Origin: Blastomonas ursincola
GTDB lineage: Bacteria; Pseudomonadota; Alphaproteobacteria; Sphingomonadales; Sphingomonadaceae
DNA: 64,000 nt
Direction of reading: 5' to 3'
Assembly (NCBI RefSeq): GCF_013607875.1
Contig: NZ_VDES01000002.1
Coordinates: forward strand, 327,638-391,637
In this document: in pieces, positions 24,520 through 33,838 of the stretch
Numbering within the stretch: position 1 is the first letter of the stretch
Layout: the number at the start of each line of letters is the position of its first letter
Notes under the pieces: generated by a model
Told to the model about the DNA's origin: nothing
The model's database searches: none
The model's input: only the letters and a program-made list of their open reading frames with translations
Made by a program: the position numbers and the translations under genes

Positions 24520-25830
24520 ATGATGCAGCAGGACGCAAACAGGCTGGAAATAGCGCGCTCGGGCACCGGGCGCTTTCTTGATTCCGCGCTCGAAGCGCGC
24601 TTCGTCACCGGCGAACGCCAGGCGCGCGTGGTCCACATGCGGCTGTTTGCGGGCTTTCTCGCGGCGATGCTGATCGGCTATGCGCTGGTCAATCCGCTCT
24701 ATTTCTCGCGCGCCGACGAGCTCAAATTCTCGGTGTTGCTGCTGCCGACGCTCGCGATCCTGGCGGGCTTTGCCGGGGCGACCTTCTGGCGCGGCTATGC
24801 GGGCAAGCCGATCATCGACTTTGCCAGCCTATTGGGCATTGCCTTTCTCATCATGGCGGAAAACGCGCTGCTGTTTGAGGAAATGCACCGCGAGCATGTG
24901 CAACTGCATGCCCCGATCGCGATCAACGGCCTGATCGTCATGGCCTTTGCCGCGATCGCCTTTGCTGGGCAGACACGCTGGTTCGCGGCCTGGCTGGCCT
25001 CGCATGCGGCGGTGTATTTCACCGTGATGGTCGAAACCGGCAGCTCGATCGTGCCGGTAATCTATGGCACGATGACCTATATCACCAGCGCGTCGGTGAT
25101 GGTGCTGCTCAACTGGTCGGTCGGCCAGGCGCACCGGCAGAGCTTCCTGCTGTCCGATGCGCTCTCGGCGGAAAAGGCCAAGACCGAGGAACTGCTGTTC
25201 AACGTGCTGCCGCCTGCGGTGGCCGAACGGCTTAAGGCTGGACAGGTGGTGGCCGATGCCTATCCCGATGTCTCGGTGGTGTTCATCGACATTTGCGGCT
25301 TTTCCGACCTGTCACGGCGGATTTCGCCGGGGCATCTGGTCGATCTGCTCAACGCCTTCTTCCTGCTCGCCGACAAGTGCGCGGCCGAGACCGGGGTGGA
25401 AAAGGTCAAGACCATCGGCGACGCGTATCTCGCAATCAGCGGCGGCAACAGCCCGTCGCACAACAGCGCCGATGCCGCGATCCGCTTCGGCGAGGCGGTC
25501 ATCGCCGGGCTTCCCGCCCTGCGCGCCGCGACCGGCATCGACCTGCACATCCGCGTCGGCATCCATACCGGCCCGGTGGTCGGCGGTGTGATCGGCGAGA
25601 CGCGCATGGCCTATGACTATTGGGGCGAGACGATGAACATCGCCGCCCGGATCGAGGGCACCGCGCATCCCGATGGCATTGCGGTGTCCGAGACCACCTG
25701 GCTGCGCGGGCGCGGCGACCGCCATTTCGAGCTGCCCGAAAAGATCACGCTCAAGGGTGTCGGCGAAGTGCCCGTCTTCCGGCTGGCCAGGGAACAGCCC
25801 GGCGCCGAGATTATCCGCCTCGCGATTTAA
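24520..25830 (+). CDS. Membrane-bound class III adenylate cyclase
   Basis: 436 residues: about six N-terminal membrane spans (roughly 35-200), then a cyclase catalytic domain from about residue 245. Metal-binding aspartates Asp257 (FIDICGF) and Asp301 (GDAYLA), adenine-selecting Lys297 and Asp366 (YDYWGE), and transition-state residues Asn373 and Arg377 (NIAAR) are all present, so it should make cAMP from ATP. GAGGGA precedes two consecutive ATG codons; either may be used. Stand-alone gene; the signal sensed by the membrane region is unknown. Confidence 0.92.
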   Translation: MMQQDANRLEIARSGTGRFLDSALEARFVTGERQARVVHMRLFAGFLAAMLIGYALVNPLYFSRADELKFSVLLLPTLAILAGFAGATFWRGYAGKPIIDFASLLGIAFLIMAENALLFEEMHREHVQLHAPIAINGLIVMAFAAIAFAGQTRWFAAWLASHAAVYFTVMVETGSSIVPVIYGTMTYITSASVMVLLNWSVGQAHRQSFLLSDALSAEKAKTEELLFNVLPPAVAERLKAGQVVADAYPDVSVVFIDICGFSDLSRRISPGHLVDLLNAFFLLADKCAAETGVEKVKTIGDAYLAISGGNSPSHNSADAAIRFGEAVIAGLPALRAATGIDLHIRVGIHTGPVVGGVIGETRMAYDYWGETMNIAARIEGTAHPDGIAVSETTWLRGRGDRHFELPEKITLKGVGEVPVFRLAREQPGAEIIRLAI

Positions 25831-25914
25831 CGCTTCGCGGGCGGGGCGTCCCGAAATCGTCCAGCCGCAATTCAGGGCTTTCATGGCGGGTGCGATTGGC
25901 GTTAGTTTAACGCC

Positions 25915-26184
25915 ATGGCAACCATTCTCATCGTCTTTTGCGGCATCATCAACTTTGCGCTCCACCGCGCGACGATGGAATCGGCGCACCCCATGGCCGT
26001 GCAGATGCGCGCGCTGTTCCAGGGCTTCATGCGCGGCTATGGCAGCTACATGCTCGAATATCTGATCCTGCTGTCGGCGCTCAGCTTCGCGGCACTGGGC
26101 TACACGATCGCGCTGCCTGCCTATATCGTCTATACTGGCATGAACGGCCTTGCCGGCTGGGCGATCCTCACCGGGAAAATCTAG
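25915..26184 (+). CDS. Small integral membrane protein
   Basis: 89 residues with hydrophobic segments at about 2-16, 46-66 and 67-85, separated by a basic loop. No ribosome site is evident before the ATG, but the codon use is like the neighbours. I do not recognise a family. Its TAG stop and that of the convergent glnD are read from the two strands of the same CTAG tetranucleotide. Confidence 0.7.
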   Translation: MATILIVFCGIINFALHRATMESAHPMAVQMRALFQGFMRGYGSYMLEYLILLSALSFAALGYTIALPAYIVYTGMNGLAGWAILTGKI

Positions 26185-28922
26185 GCGGCGACCGCCTGCT
26201 CGCTGTCGGGCGAGGCGGCAGCCAGCAGCCGTTTTTCCAGCGTCTTCAGCCGCGACTTGCTGTCGATCTTGTCGCCCAGCAGATCGGTGACATAGAAGGT
26301 GTCGACCGCGCGTTCGCCATAGGTCGCGACATGCGCCGAATGGACGATGCATTTCAGGTCGAACAGCGCAAAGGCGAGGCGGTTGAGCAGCGCCGGCCGG
26401 TCGAGCGCGTTGACCTCGACCACGGTGAAACGGTTTGACGCCTTGTTGTCGACCAGCACATTGGGGGCGATGCTGAAGGCCTCGGCGCGTGGCCGGGCGA
26501 CGGGCCGGGCAATCAGCCGGGGGGTCAGCGCGACGCGGTTGGCCAGCGCATCGGCGATCGCGGTCTTGAGCCGCGCGATCTGGCTTTCCTCCATGAACGG
26601 ACGGCCCAGCGGGTCCTGCACCAGGAAATTGTCGAGCGCCATGCCGTCGCGCCGAGTGTGGATGCGCGCGTCGATGATGTTGCCGCCGGCAAGATGGATG
26701 CCGCCCGCGATGCGGTAGAAAAGCCCGGGATGGTCCGCCGCGCTTACCGTCACCAGCGTGGCGCCGCGCGCGGGATAGAATTCGGCCGCCACGGTCAGCG
26801 GTTCGCTGTCATGCGCATCGATCAGCTGCAGATTCTGTGCGATGATGTCCTCGGGCTCGGCGATCCAGTATGCATCGTCGAGCTTGCGCGCGAGCTGGAC
26901 GAAGCGGCCCTCGTCGATGCCGAGCGCGGCGCGCGCCGCATCCTGCTTGGCGATCACGCGTTCGCGCCGGCCATGCTGCTTGTGGCCCAGCCGCAGCACC
27001 TCCTCGGTCGATTCGAACAGTGTGCCCAGCAGCTGGCGCTTCCAGCTGTTCCAGATGCCCGGACCCACCGCGCGGATATCGACCACGGTCAGCACCAGCA
27101 GCAGTTTCAGGCGCTCGGGGCTCTGCACCATGGCGGCAAAATCGGCGATGGTCTTGTAATCGGTGAGGTCGCGCTTGAACGCGGTGGCCGACATCAGCAG
27201 GTGATAGCGCACCAGCCAGGCGACCTGCTCGGTCTCCGCCTCGGTCATGCCCAGCCGCGGGCACAGCTTCATCGCGACCTCGGCACCCAGCACGCTGTGG
27301 TCGCCGCGCCGCCCCTTGGCGATATCGTGCAGCAGCGTGGCGACGAACAGCACGCGGCGGCTGATCAGTTTCTGCATCACGTCATAGGCGAGCGGATGGT
27401 CCTGCTTGAGCTCGCCCGACTCGATCTTCGCCAGCAGCCCGATCGCGCGGATCGAATGCTCGTCCACCGTATAATGGTGATACATGTCGAACTGCATCTG
27501 CGCCACGACGCGGCCGAAATCGGGCACGAAACGGCCGAACACGGTTGCCTCGTTCATCCAGCGCAGCACCAGCTCGGGATCGCGCGGGCTGCACAGCACG
27601 TCCATGAACAGCGAGTTGGCGCGCGGATCGGCGCGGACATGCCGGTCGATCAGATGCGCATCCATGCTCGCCTGCCGCATCGCGCTGGGGTGGATCTCGA
27701 CCTTGTGCCGGTCGGCAAGCTGGAAGATCTCGATCAGCCGCACCGGGTCTTCGCGGAAGAAATCGGGCCGAGGCAAAGCCAGCCGCCCACGATCGAGAAT
27801 GAAGCCCGAAAGCTTGCGTGGACGCCGCCGCAGGATCGAGGGGATGAAGCGTCGGTCGCGCGCGGCGAACTGGTCGTCGAGCTGCGCGAGGAACACGCCG
27901 GTGAGGTCACCGACGCGTTTGGCGTTGAGGAAGAAATACTGCATGAACCGCTCGACCGCCGACTTGCCCGGCCGATCGGCAAAGCGCATCCGCGTCGCAA
28001 CCTCGCGCTGCAGGTCGAAGGTGAGCCGGTCTTCGGCGCGCCCGGTAATGTCGTGCAGATGGCAGCGCACCGCCCAGAGGAAATTGGCCGAGCGACGAAA
28101 CCCGCGATATTCGGTCATGGTCAACAGGCCGGCATCGACCAACTCGGCGGCCGAGCGCACTTGGTGGATATACTTGCCGATCCAGTAGAGCGTGTGCAGG
28201 TCGCGCAGGCCGCCCTTGCCGTCCTTGACATTGGGTTCGACGACATAGCGGCTGTCGCCCATGCGCTTGTGCCGCTGGTCGCGCTCCTCGAGCTTCTGCG
28301 CCACGAAGTCGCGCGCGGTGCCGGTAACGACATCCTTCCCGAAGCGCACCGAGGCCTCGCGATAGATGTCCTGATCGCCCCAGACATAGCGCCCTTCGAG
28401 CAATGCGGTGCGGATGGTGAGGTCGCTGCGCGCCTGGCGGACCATCTCGTCGATCGAGCGGCTGGAATGCCCGACCTTGAGGCCGAGGTCCCACATCATG
28501 TAGAGCATCGCCTCGATCGCCTGCTCGGTCCAGCTGTTCTTGCGCAGCGGGGTGAGGAAGGCGATGTCGACATCGCTGTGCGGGGCCATCTCGCCCCGGC
28601 CATAGCCGCCCACCGCCGCGATGCAGAAATGCTCGCCCGCGCTGTGATTGGCGACCGGGTACTGGAAGCGCACGACATAATCGTGGATCAGCCGCACGAT
28701 CTGGTCGATCAGGAACGACTGCGCCGCCGCGCAATCGTGCCCCGCCGCCGGATTGGCATGCAGCCGCGCGGCGATCTCCGCGCGCCCCGCCGCCAGCGCC
28801 TCGCGCAGGATCGTGACGACGGGCATGCGCGCCTTGTCGCCGAGTTCGGCGGCGAACTCGGCAATGCGCGCATCGAGCGCACGGCGATCGATGATCGCGC
28901 GCTGGTTGGCAACGGGGTTCAT
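26181..28922 (-). CDS. glnD: Bifunctional [PII] uridylyltransferase/uridylyl-removing enzyme GlnD
   Basis: 913 residues from the ATG at 28922; open frame upstream lacks conservation. Uridylylates PII proteins when glutamine is low and removes UMP when it is high. The nucleotidyltransferase domain has GGYGRGEMAPHSDVD (105-119) with the metal aspartates 117 and 119; the HD hydrolase domain has TLLHDIAKGRRGDHS with His532-Asp533; two C-terminal ACT domains bind glutamine (for example TVSAADHPGLFYRIAGG and VVEVNALDRPALLNRLA). Its target GlnK (Tyr51) is encoded at 2.4 kb. Lies 31 bases behind an acyl-CoA ligase gene, probably co-transcribed. Confidence 0.96.
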   Translation of the reverse strand: MNPVANQRAIIDRRALDARIAEFAAELGDKARMPVVTILREALAAGRAEIAARLHANPAAGHDCAAAQSFLIDQIVRLIHDYVVRFQYPVANHSAGEHFCIAAVGGYGRGEMAPHSDVDIAFLTPLRKNSWTEQAIEAMLYMMWDLGLKVGHSSRSIDEMVRQARSDLTIRTALLEGRYVWGDQDIYREASVRFGKDVVTGTARDFVAQKLEERDQRHKRMGDSRYVVEPNVKDGKGGLRDLHTLYWIGKYIHQVRSAAELVDAGLLTMTEYRGFRRSANFLWAVRCHLHDITGRAEDRLTFDLQREVATRMRFADRPGKSAVERFMQYFFLNAKRVGDLTGVFLAQLDDQFAARDRRFIPSILRRRPRKLSGFILDRGRLALPRPDFFREDPVRLIEIFQLADRHKVEIHPSAMRQASMDAHLIDRHVRADPRANSLFMDVLCSPRDPELVLRWMNEATVFGRFVPDFGRVVAQMQFDMYHHYTVDEHSIRAIGLLAKIESGELKQDHPLAYDVMQKLISRRVLFVATLLHDIAKGRRGDHSVLGAEVAMKLCPRLGMTEAETEQVAWLVRYHLLMSATAFKRDLTDYKTIADFAAMVQSPERLKLLLVLTVVDIRAVGPGIWNSWKRQLLGTLFESTEEVLRLGHKQHGRRERVIAKQDAARAALGIDEGRFVQLARKLDDAYWIAEPEDIIAQNLQLIDAHDSEPLTVAAEFYPARGATLVTVSAADHPGLFYRIAGGIHLAGGNIIDARIHTRRDGMALDNFLVQDPLGRPFMEESQIARLKTAIADALANRVALTPRLIARPVARPRAEAFSIAPNVLVDNKASNRFTVVEVNALDRPALLNRLAFALFDLKCIVHSAHVATYGERAVDTFYVTDLLGDKIDSKSRLKTLEKRLLAAASPDSEQAVAA

Positions 28923-28953
28923 GGCAAGCAGCGATACAGGCGCAAGGTTAAGG

Positions 28954-30672
28954 TCAGGTGGCGGCTCCCGCTTCGGCCTTGGCGGCGGCCTGATAGGATT
29001 TGCGCAAGCTGACCTTGTCGATCTTGGCGGTGCCCAGGCGCGGCAGCGCCTCGGCGCTCTGCCACAGCCGCGCGGGCACCTTGAATGCGGCAAGCTGGCC
29101 CGCAAGGAACTCGGTGAGCTGCTCGTCGTTCAGGCTGGCGCCTTCGCGCACCACATAGACCGCGCCGACGATCTCGCCAAAGCGCTCGTCGGGAATGCCG
29201 AACACGCTCGCCTCGGCAATGTCGGGATGCGCGTAGATCGCCGATTCCACCTCGACACAGCTGATATTCTCGCCGCCGCGGATGATGATGTCCTTCTTGC
29301 GGTCGACGATGAACAGATAGCCGTCGGCGTCGAGATAGCCGAGGTCGCCGGTGCGGAAATAGCCATCGGGCATGATCGCGGCCTTCGTTGCCGCCTCGTT
29401 GTTCCAGTAACCGAGGAAATTGGCGACCGAGCGGATCGCGACCTCGCCCACCTGGCCCTGGGGCAGCGGGTGGCCATTATCGTCGAGGATCGCAAGGTCC
29501 ACCAGCGGACGCGAGGCCTGGCCGGTGCTGTCGGGCTTGGCCATGTAATTCTCGTTGAAATTGCCGCAGCCCACGCCGTTGGTCTCGGTGAGGCCATAGC
29601 CCAGGATCGGGAAGGCCCAGTCCATCGTCTCCTTGATGCGCTTGACATGCTCGACCGGACGCGGCGCGCCGCCTGCGGCAAAGGTGACGCAGGTCTTGAG
29701 GTCGTACTTGTCGCGATTGGGGTGCTGTGCGATCTCGTAGCTCATCAGCGGAACGCCGACGAAATAGCTGATCTTCTCCTTCTCGATCAGCCGCATCGCC
29801 TCTTCGGCATCCCATTTGGGCATCAACACGAGCTTGCGCCCGATGACGAAGCTCTGCAACAGCACCGGCACCTCGGCGGTGACGTGGAAGAGCGGCACGT
29901 TGAGCAGCGTCGCGGGCTGGCCTTCGGGCGGCTTGCCCTGGCGGGTGACGATGTTCAAGGCCATCAGCGTCTGCGCGACATAGCTGAACACGCCCTGGAC
30001 CACGCCGCGATGGTCGGAATAGGCCCCCTTGGACTGGCCGGTCGAACCCGAGGTGAACAATATGGTCGCAAGATCGTCGCCGGTCAGTTCGGGCAGTTCG
30101 GTGGCGGCATCGCCGCCGGCTTCGAGCACCGATGCCAGCCCCTTTTCGGGCGGACCGTCATGGCTGATCACGACCACGCGGGCATTGCCGGTAGCCCCGC
30201 ATTCGGCGATCCGCTTTGCGCAGCGATCATCGGCAAGCACCAGCGTGCAATCGACATCGGTGATCCCGGCGCACAGTTCGGGGCCCTGCCACCAGCCGTT
30301 CAGGAGCGTCGCGACGCCGCCCGCCATCAATATGCCCATATAGGCGATGATCCAGTTGGCCGAGTTGCGCGCGGCAATGCCCACCCGGTCGCCCTTCTTG
30401 ATGCCATGGCCCGCGACCAGCGCAGCGGCGACATGGCGCGCGGCGGCATAGCTCTGGCCGAAGGTCAGGCGCGTCTCGCCATCGACCAGAAACTCGGCAT
30501 CGGCATGCTGCATGCAGAAATAGGCAAAGAAATGCGACAGCGCAGGCGGGGCCGACTCGATCATGGGCAGTTTCTGGCCGTATTTCTCGAATGTCGTCAG
30601 CGGGAGCATCCCTCCTTCGCCGGTCAGCGCCTGGATGGCTTCATCCATCATCTGGTCCAGCTCGGTCGCCAT
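28954..30672 (-). CDS. AMP-dependent acyl-CoA ligase
   Basis: 572 residues from the ATG at 30672 with AGGAGA upstream. Member of the acyl-adenylate-forming superfamily: the phosphate loop is [17 protein letters not shown], then [27 protein letters not shown] and the A8 hinge [14 protein letters not shown]. The A10 lysine lies near the C-terminus in [14 protein letters not shown]. It should activate a carboxylic acid, probably a medium or long-chain fatty acid, as acyl-AMP then acyl-CoA. Divergent from lgt with only 67 bases between; upstream of glnD. Substrate not predictable. Confidence 0.9.
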   Translation of the reverse strand: MATELDQMMDEAIQALTGEGGMLPLTTFEKYGQKLPMIESAPPALSHFFAYFCMQHADAEFLVDGETRLTFGQSYAAARHVAAALVAGHGIKKGDRVGIAARNSANWIIAYMGILMAGGVATLLNGWWQGPELCAGITDVDCTLVLADDRCAKRIAECGATGNARVVVISHDGPPEKGLASVLEAGGDAATELPELTGDDLATILFTSGSTGQSKGAYSDHRGVVQGVFSYVAQTLMALNIVTRQGKPPEGQPATLLNVPLFHVTAEVPVLLQSFVIGRKLVLMPKWDAEEAMRLIEKEKISYFVGVPLMSYEIAQHPNRDKYDLKTCVTFAAGGAPRPVEHVKRIKETMDWAFPILGYGLTETNGVGCGNFNENYMAKPDSTGQASRPLVDLAILDDNGHPLPQGQVGEVAIRSVANFLGYWNNEAATKAAIMPDGYFRTGDLGYLDADGYLFIVDRKKDIIIRGGENISCVEVESAIYAHPDIAEASVFGIPDERFGEIVGAVYVVREGASLNDEQLTEFLAGQLAAFKVPARLWQSAEALPRLGTAKIDKVSLRKSYQAAAKAEAGAAT

Positions 30673-30739
30673 CAAAATCTCTCCTCTTTCGCTTGTGCTT
30701 GCCTGCCCTTATGAAGGGGAAAACCCTTGGGGAAAAGCC

Positions 30740-31630
30740 TTGATCCTGCCCATTTCGGCGCTAGCCGCCAACATTGCCGCCAGCGCGAGCGCCGCCGTCG
30801 CCAAGTCCGCGATCCGGTTCGAGGAGCTGGGCCTGTCGCCGGTCGCGCTGCAGATCGGGTCGTTCCAGCTCAAATGGTACAGCCTGGCCTATCTGTTCGG
30901 CATCCTGATCGGCTATTGGTACATGGGCAAGATGCTCAAACAGCCCGGCGCGCCGATGGCGCAGCGCCATGCTGACGACCTGATGCTCTATTGCACGCTC
31001 GGCATCATTCTGGGCGGCAGGCTGGGCTATGTCACCTTCTACCGCCCCGATCTCTACGCGACCCCGCTCGAGGTGTTCAAGGTCTGGGAGGGCGGCATGT
31101 CCTTCCATGGCGGGCTGATCGGCGTGCTGCTCGCGATCGCCTACCTGACCTGGCGCAACCGCTTAAGCTATCTGCGCGTCGGCGATTATGTCAGCTGCGT
31201 CGTGCCGCTCGGCCTGCTCTTCGGACGGCTCGCCAATTTCGTCAATGCAGAGCTCTGGGGCCGCCCGACCGACGTGCCCTGGGCGGTCATCTTCCCGACC
31301 GATCCCGACGGCCTGCCGCGCCATCCCAGCCAGCTGTACGAAGCGGGGCTCGAAGGGCTGGTGCTGGGCCTCGTGCTGATGGTGCTGTTCTGGAAGACCG
31401 ATGTGCGCCACCGTCCAGGCTTTCTGGGCGGAGTGTTCCTGGCGGGCTATGGCGCCGCGCGTTTCATCGTCGAATATTTCCGCAATCCCGATGCGCACCT
31501 CATCGAATTTGCCGAACAGACGGGAATGAGCATGGGCCAGTGGCTGACCGTGCCGATGATCCTGATCGGCCTGTACCTGATGGTCTCCTCGCGCGGACGC
31601 ACGGCCAAGCCGCTGCCCGCCACTGCCTGA
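30740..31630 (+). CDS. lgt: Prolipoprotein diacylglyceryl transferase
   Basis: 296 residues from a TTG with GGGGA 6 bases upstream; a GTG at 30695 is an alternative. Inner-membrane enzyme that attaches diacylglycerol to the lipobox cysteine of prolipoproteins. Seven spans. The essential signature [16 protein letters not shown] is intact, as are [11 protein letters not shown] and the [12 protein letters not shown] motif. Substrates encoded here include the SCO1, CyoA, DUF192 and beta-lactamase-like lipoproteins. Followed after 4 bases by midA; pgeF, which I would expect next in sphingomonads, is missing. Confidence 0.95.
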   Translation: MILPISALAANIAASASAAVAKSAIRFEELGLSPVALQIGSFQLKWYSLAYLFGILIGYWYMGKMLKQPGAPMAQRHADDLMLYCTLGIILGGRLGYVTFYRPDLYATPLEVFKVWEGGMSFHGGLIGVLLAIAYLTWRNRLSYLRVGDYVSCVVPLGLLFGRLANFVNAELWGRPTDVPWAVIFPTDPDGLPRHPSQLYEAGLEGLVLGLVLMVLFWKTDVRHRPGFLGGVFLAGYGAARFIVEYFRNPDAHLIEFAEQTGMSMGQWLTVPMILIGLYLMVSSRGRTAKPLPATA

Positions 31631-31634
31631 ACCG

Positions 31635-32717
31635 ATGGACGAGACCGAAGGCGAGGGGGCAGCGCCGCAGGGGCTCGAGGCGGTGTTCCGTCGGCTGATC
31701 GGCACGACCGGCCCGATCAGCGTGGCGCATTACATGGCCGAGGCCAATGCGCATTACTACAACCGGGCCGATCCGCTCGGCACCACCGGCGATTTCATCA
31801 CCGCGCCCGAGATCAGCCAGATGTTCGGCGAGATGATCGGTCTGTGGCTGGCCGATCAATGGCAGCAGGCGGGCAAGCCGGCGCTGTGCCATTATGTCGA
31901 ATTCGGACCCGGCAGGGGCACGCTCGCCGCCGATGCACTGCGCGCGATGGAGCAGTTCGGCTTTCGTCCGAAGGTGCATCTGATCGAGGGCAGCACCGCG
32001 CTGCGCATGGCGCAGAAGCTGAGCGTGCCCGGTGCGACCTGGCATGACGGGCTGGACGGCGTCCCGCGCGAGGGGCCGCTGCTGATCGTCGCCAACGAAT
32101 TTCTCGACGCATTGCCGGTGCGGCAGATCGTGCGCACCGAAAATGGCTGGCGCGAGCGGGTGGTGGTGCACAATGGCGAGCGCTTCCTGCCCGTCGCAGG
32201 CGCCAGGCCGATGGATTCGGTGGTCCCGGCGGAGCTCGCCGACAGCCCCGAGGGCACGATCCTGGAAAGCAGCCCGGCGGCAGCCGGCATGGCGTACGAG
32301 ATCGCGGCGCGGCTGAAGGCGCAGGGCGGTGCGGCACTGTTCATCGATTACGGCTATGCCGAGCCCCGGACGGGAAGCACGCTGCAGGCGGTGCGCGCGC
32401 ACCGGAAGGTCGATCCCTTCGCCGATCCGGGACTGGCCGATCTCACCGCTCTGGTAGATTTCCCGCAGCTGAAGCGCATCGCTCTGGCGGGCGATGTCGA
32501 TTGCCATGGTCCGGTGGGGCAGGGCGACTGGCTGATGGCGCTGGGCATCGCGCAGCGCGCAGCGGTGCTCGCCAAGGGGCAGCCTGCCAAGGCGAACGAG
32601 ATCATGACCGCGCTCGACCGGCTGGTCTCGCCTGAACAGATGGGGACGCTGTTCAAGGTCATCGCCTATCGCGGCCCAGGCTGGCCGGTGGGTGCGGGGT
32701 TTGGGGGAGCATTCTGA
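31635..32717 (+). CDS. MidA-family SAM-dependent methyltransferase
   Basis: 360 residues. PF02636/MidA (NDUFAF7) family, protein arginine methyltransferases that in mitochondria methylate complex I subunit NDUFS2. Hallmarks are NRADPLGTTGDFITAPEISQ at the N-terminus, the SAM-binding EFGPGRGTLAAD, ANEFLDALPV and ALFIDYGY. Starts 4 bases after lgt, so it is co-transcribed. Its bacterial role is presumably complex I assembly or a similar modification. Confidence 0.9.
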   Translation: MDETEGEGAAPQGLEAVFRRLIGTTGPISVAHYMAEANAHYYNRADPLGTTGDFITAPEISQMFGEMIGLWLADQWQQAGKPALCHYVEFGPGRGTLAADALRAMEQFGFRPKVHLIEGSTALRMAQKLSVPGATWHDGLDGVPREGPLLIVANEFLDALPVRQIVRTENGWRERVVVHNGERFLPVAGARPMDSVVPAELADSPEGTILESSPAAAGMAYEIAARLKAQGGAALFIDYGYAEPRTGSTLQAVRAHRKVDPFADPGLADLTALVDFPQLKRIALAGDVDCHGPVGQGDWLMALGIAQRAAVLAKGQPAKANEIMTALDRLVSPEQMGTLFKVIAYRGPGWPVGAGFGGAF

Positions 32718-32723
32718 CTTTAT

Positions 32724-32804
32724 CGTCATTCCCGCGAAGGCGTGAATCCCGCTTTTTCAGCACGGCGCCCCAGTGGCAGGACCCCCGCGTGCGCAGGGGT
32801 GACG
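32724..32804. repeat. Dispersed palindromic repeat, copy A
   Basis: Begins CGTCATTCCCGCGAAGGCG and ends with a CCCCCGCG...CAGGGG hairpin and TGACGG. It corresponds, with a few substitutions and a different centre, to the copy at 50909-50992. Both lie between convergent genes (here midA and tsaC), so they may double as transcription terminators. Confidence 0.75.
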
Positions 32805-32823
32805 GGTGCAGATGGCAATTGGC

Positions 32824-33789
32824 CTAGGCCGCTGCGCGTTTCAGCCGGTCGTTGATCGCGTCGCCCATGCCGCCCATCGGGACCGGCGCGATGGCGATTC
32901 GCGCGTGGTCGCTTGCATCGGCGCGGTGGAGCGCGGCGTAGAGGTTCGCCGCTGCCTCGGCGAGATCGCCTGACGCCGAGAGCGTGTCATCGCCCACCAC
33001 ATTGCCGAACCCGATCAGCCACTCATCCGCATCCGCCGCCACAGCGCCCAGCCTGAGCGGCTTGCCCGGCGCATAATGGCTGGCGAGCTGGCCGGGGGCC
33101 TCGATGCGCTGGTCGGCGAGCGGGATCGGCGGTTCGCCGAGCAGCGCGGCGATCGCCTCCGGATCGATCGGGCCGGGGCGCAGCAGCTGCCAGCCCGCGG
33201 GTTCGTCGCCCAAGTTGCGCAGCGCAACTATGGTCGATTCGAGCCCGGCCCGAGCTGCACCGCCGTCGACGATCAGGTCCAGTCCCTCGCCCAGGCTCGC
33301 CGCGACATGCTCCGCCCGGGTCGGGCTGATCGCACCCGAGCGGTTGGCGGACGGCGCGGCGAGCCTCAGCCCGCTTGCCTCCAGCACCGCGCGCATCACC
33401 GGGTGCGCAGGACAGCGCAGCGCGATGGTCGAAAGCCCGGCGGTCACCGCCGGGGCGATTCCCGCCCCTTCCCGCAGCGGCAGAACCAGCGTCAGCGGAC
33501 CCGGCCAGAAGGCGGCAGCCAGTTTTTCTGCGCGCGCATCAAAAATCGCAATCGCCCGTGCGCCGTCCAGGTCGGGCACATGCACGATCAGCGGGTTGAA
33601 ATCAGGCCGGCCCTTGGTGCGATAGATGGCCGCTACGGCATCCGCGCGCGCGGCATCGGCGGCCAGGCCATAGACCGTTTCGGTTGGCAGTGCGACGGGC
33701 CTGCCCTCGCGCAGCATCGCCGCCGCGCGCGCGATCCCGGCGGCGTCGGCGGGCGCAATCCTCGGGTCAGAAGGCTTGGAAGCTGGCAT
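32824..33789 (-). CDS. L-threonylcarbamoyladenylate synthase (Sua5/YrdC type)
   Basis: 321 residues from the ATG at 33789. Makes threonylcarbamoyl-AMP for the t6A37 modification of ANN-decoding tRNAs. The N-terminal YrdC domain has GRPVALPTETVYGLAADA, RTKGRPDFNPLIVH, WPGPLTLVLP, APSANRSGAISPT and the STIVALRN ending. The C-terminal Sua5 domain (about 200-321), absent from short TsaC proteins, begins PGQLASHYAPGKPLRLG. Essential in most bacteria. Divergent from the following acyl-CoA dehydrogenase gene. Confidence 0.94.
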   Translation of the reverse strand: MPASKPSDPRIAPADAAGIARAAAMLREGRPVALPTETVYGLAADAARADAVAAIYRTKGRPDFNPLIVHVPDLDGARAIAIFDARAEKLAAAFWPGPLTLVLPLREGAGIAPAVTAGLSTIALRCPAHPVMRAVLEASGLRLAAPSANRSGAISPTRAEHVAASLGEGLDLIVDGGAARAGLESTIVALRNLGDEPAGWQLLRPGPIDPEAIAALLGEPPIPLADQRIEAPGQLASHYAPGKPLRLGAVAADADEWLIGFGNVVGDDTLSASGDLAEAAANLYAALHRADASDHARIAIAPVPMGGMGDAINDRLKRAAA

Positions 33790-33838
33790 GTTGCTGCCTA
33801 TACAGCGCTCGAACGCAAGGGACAGCAGGGAATAGACC

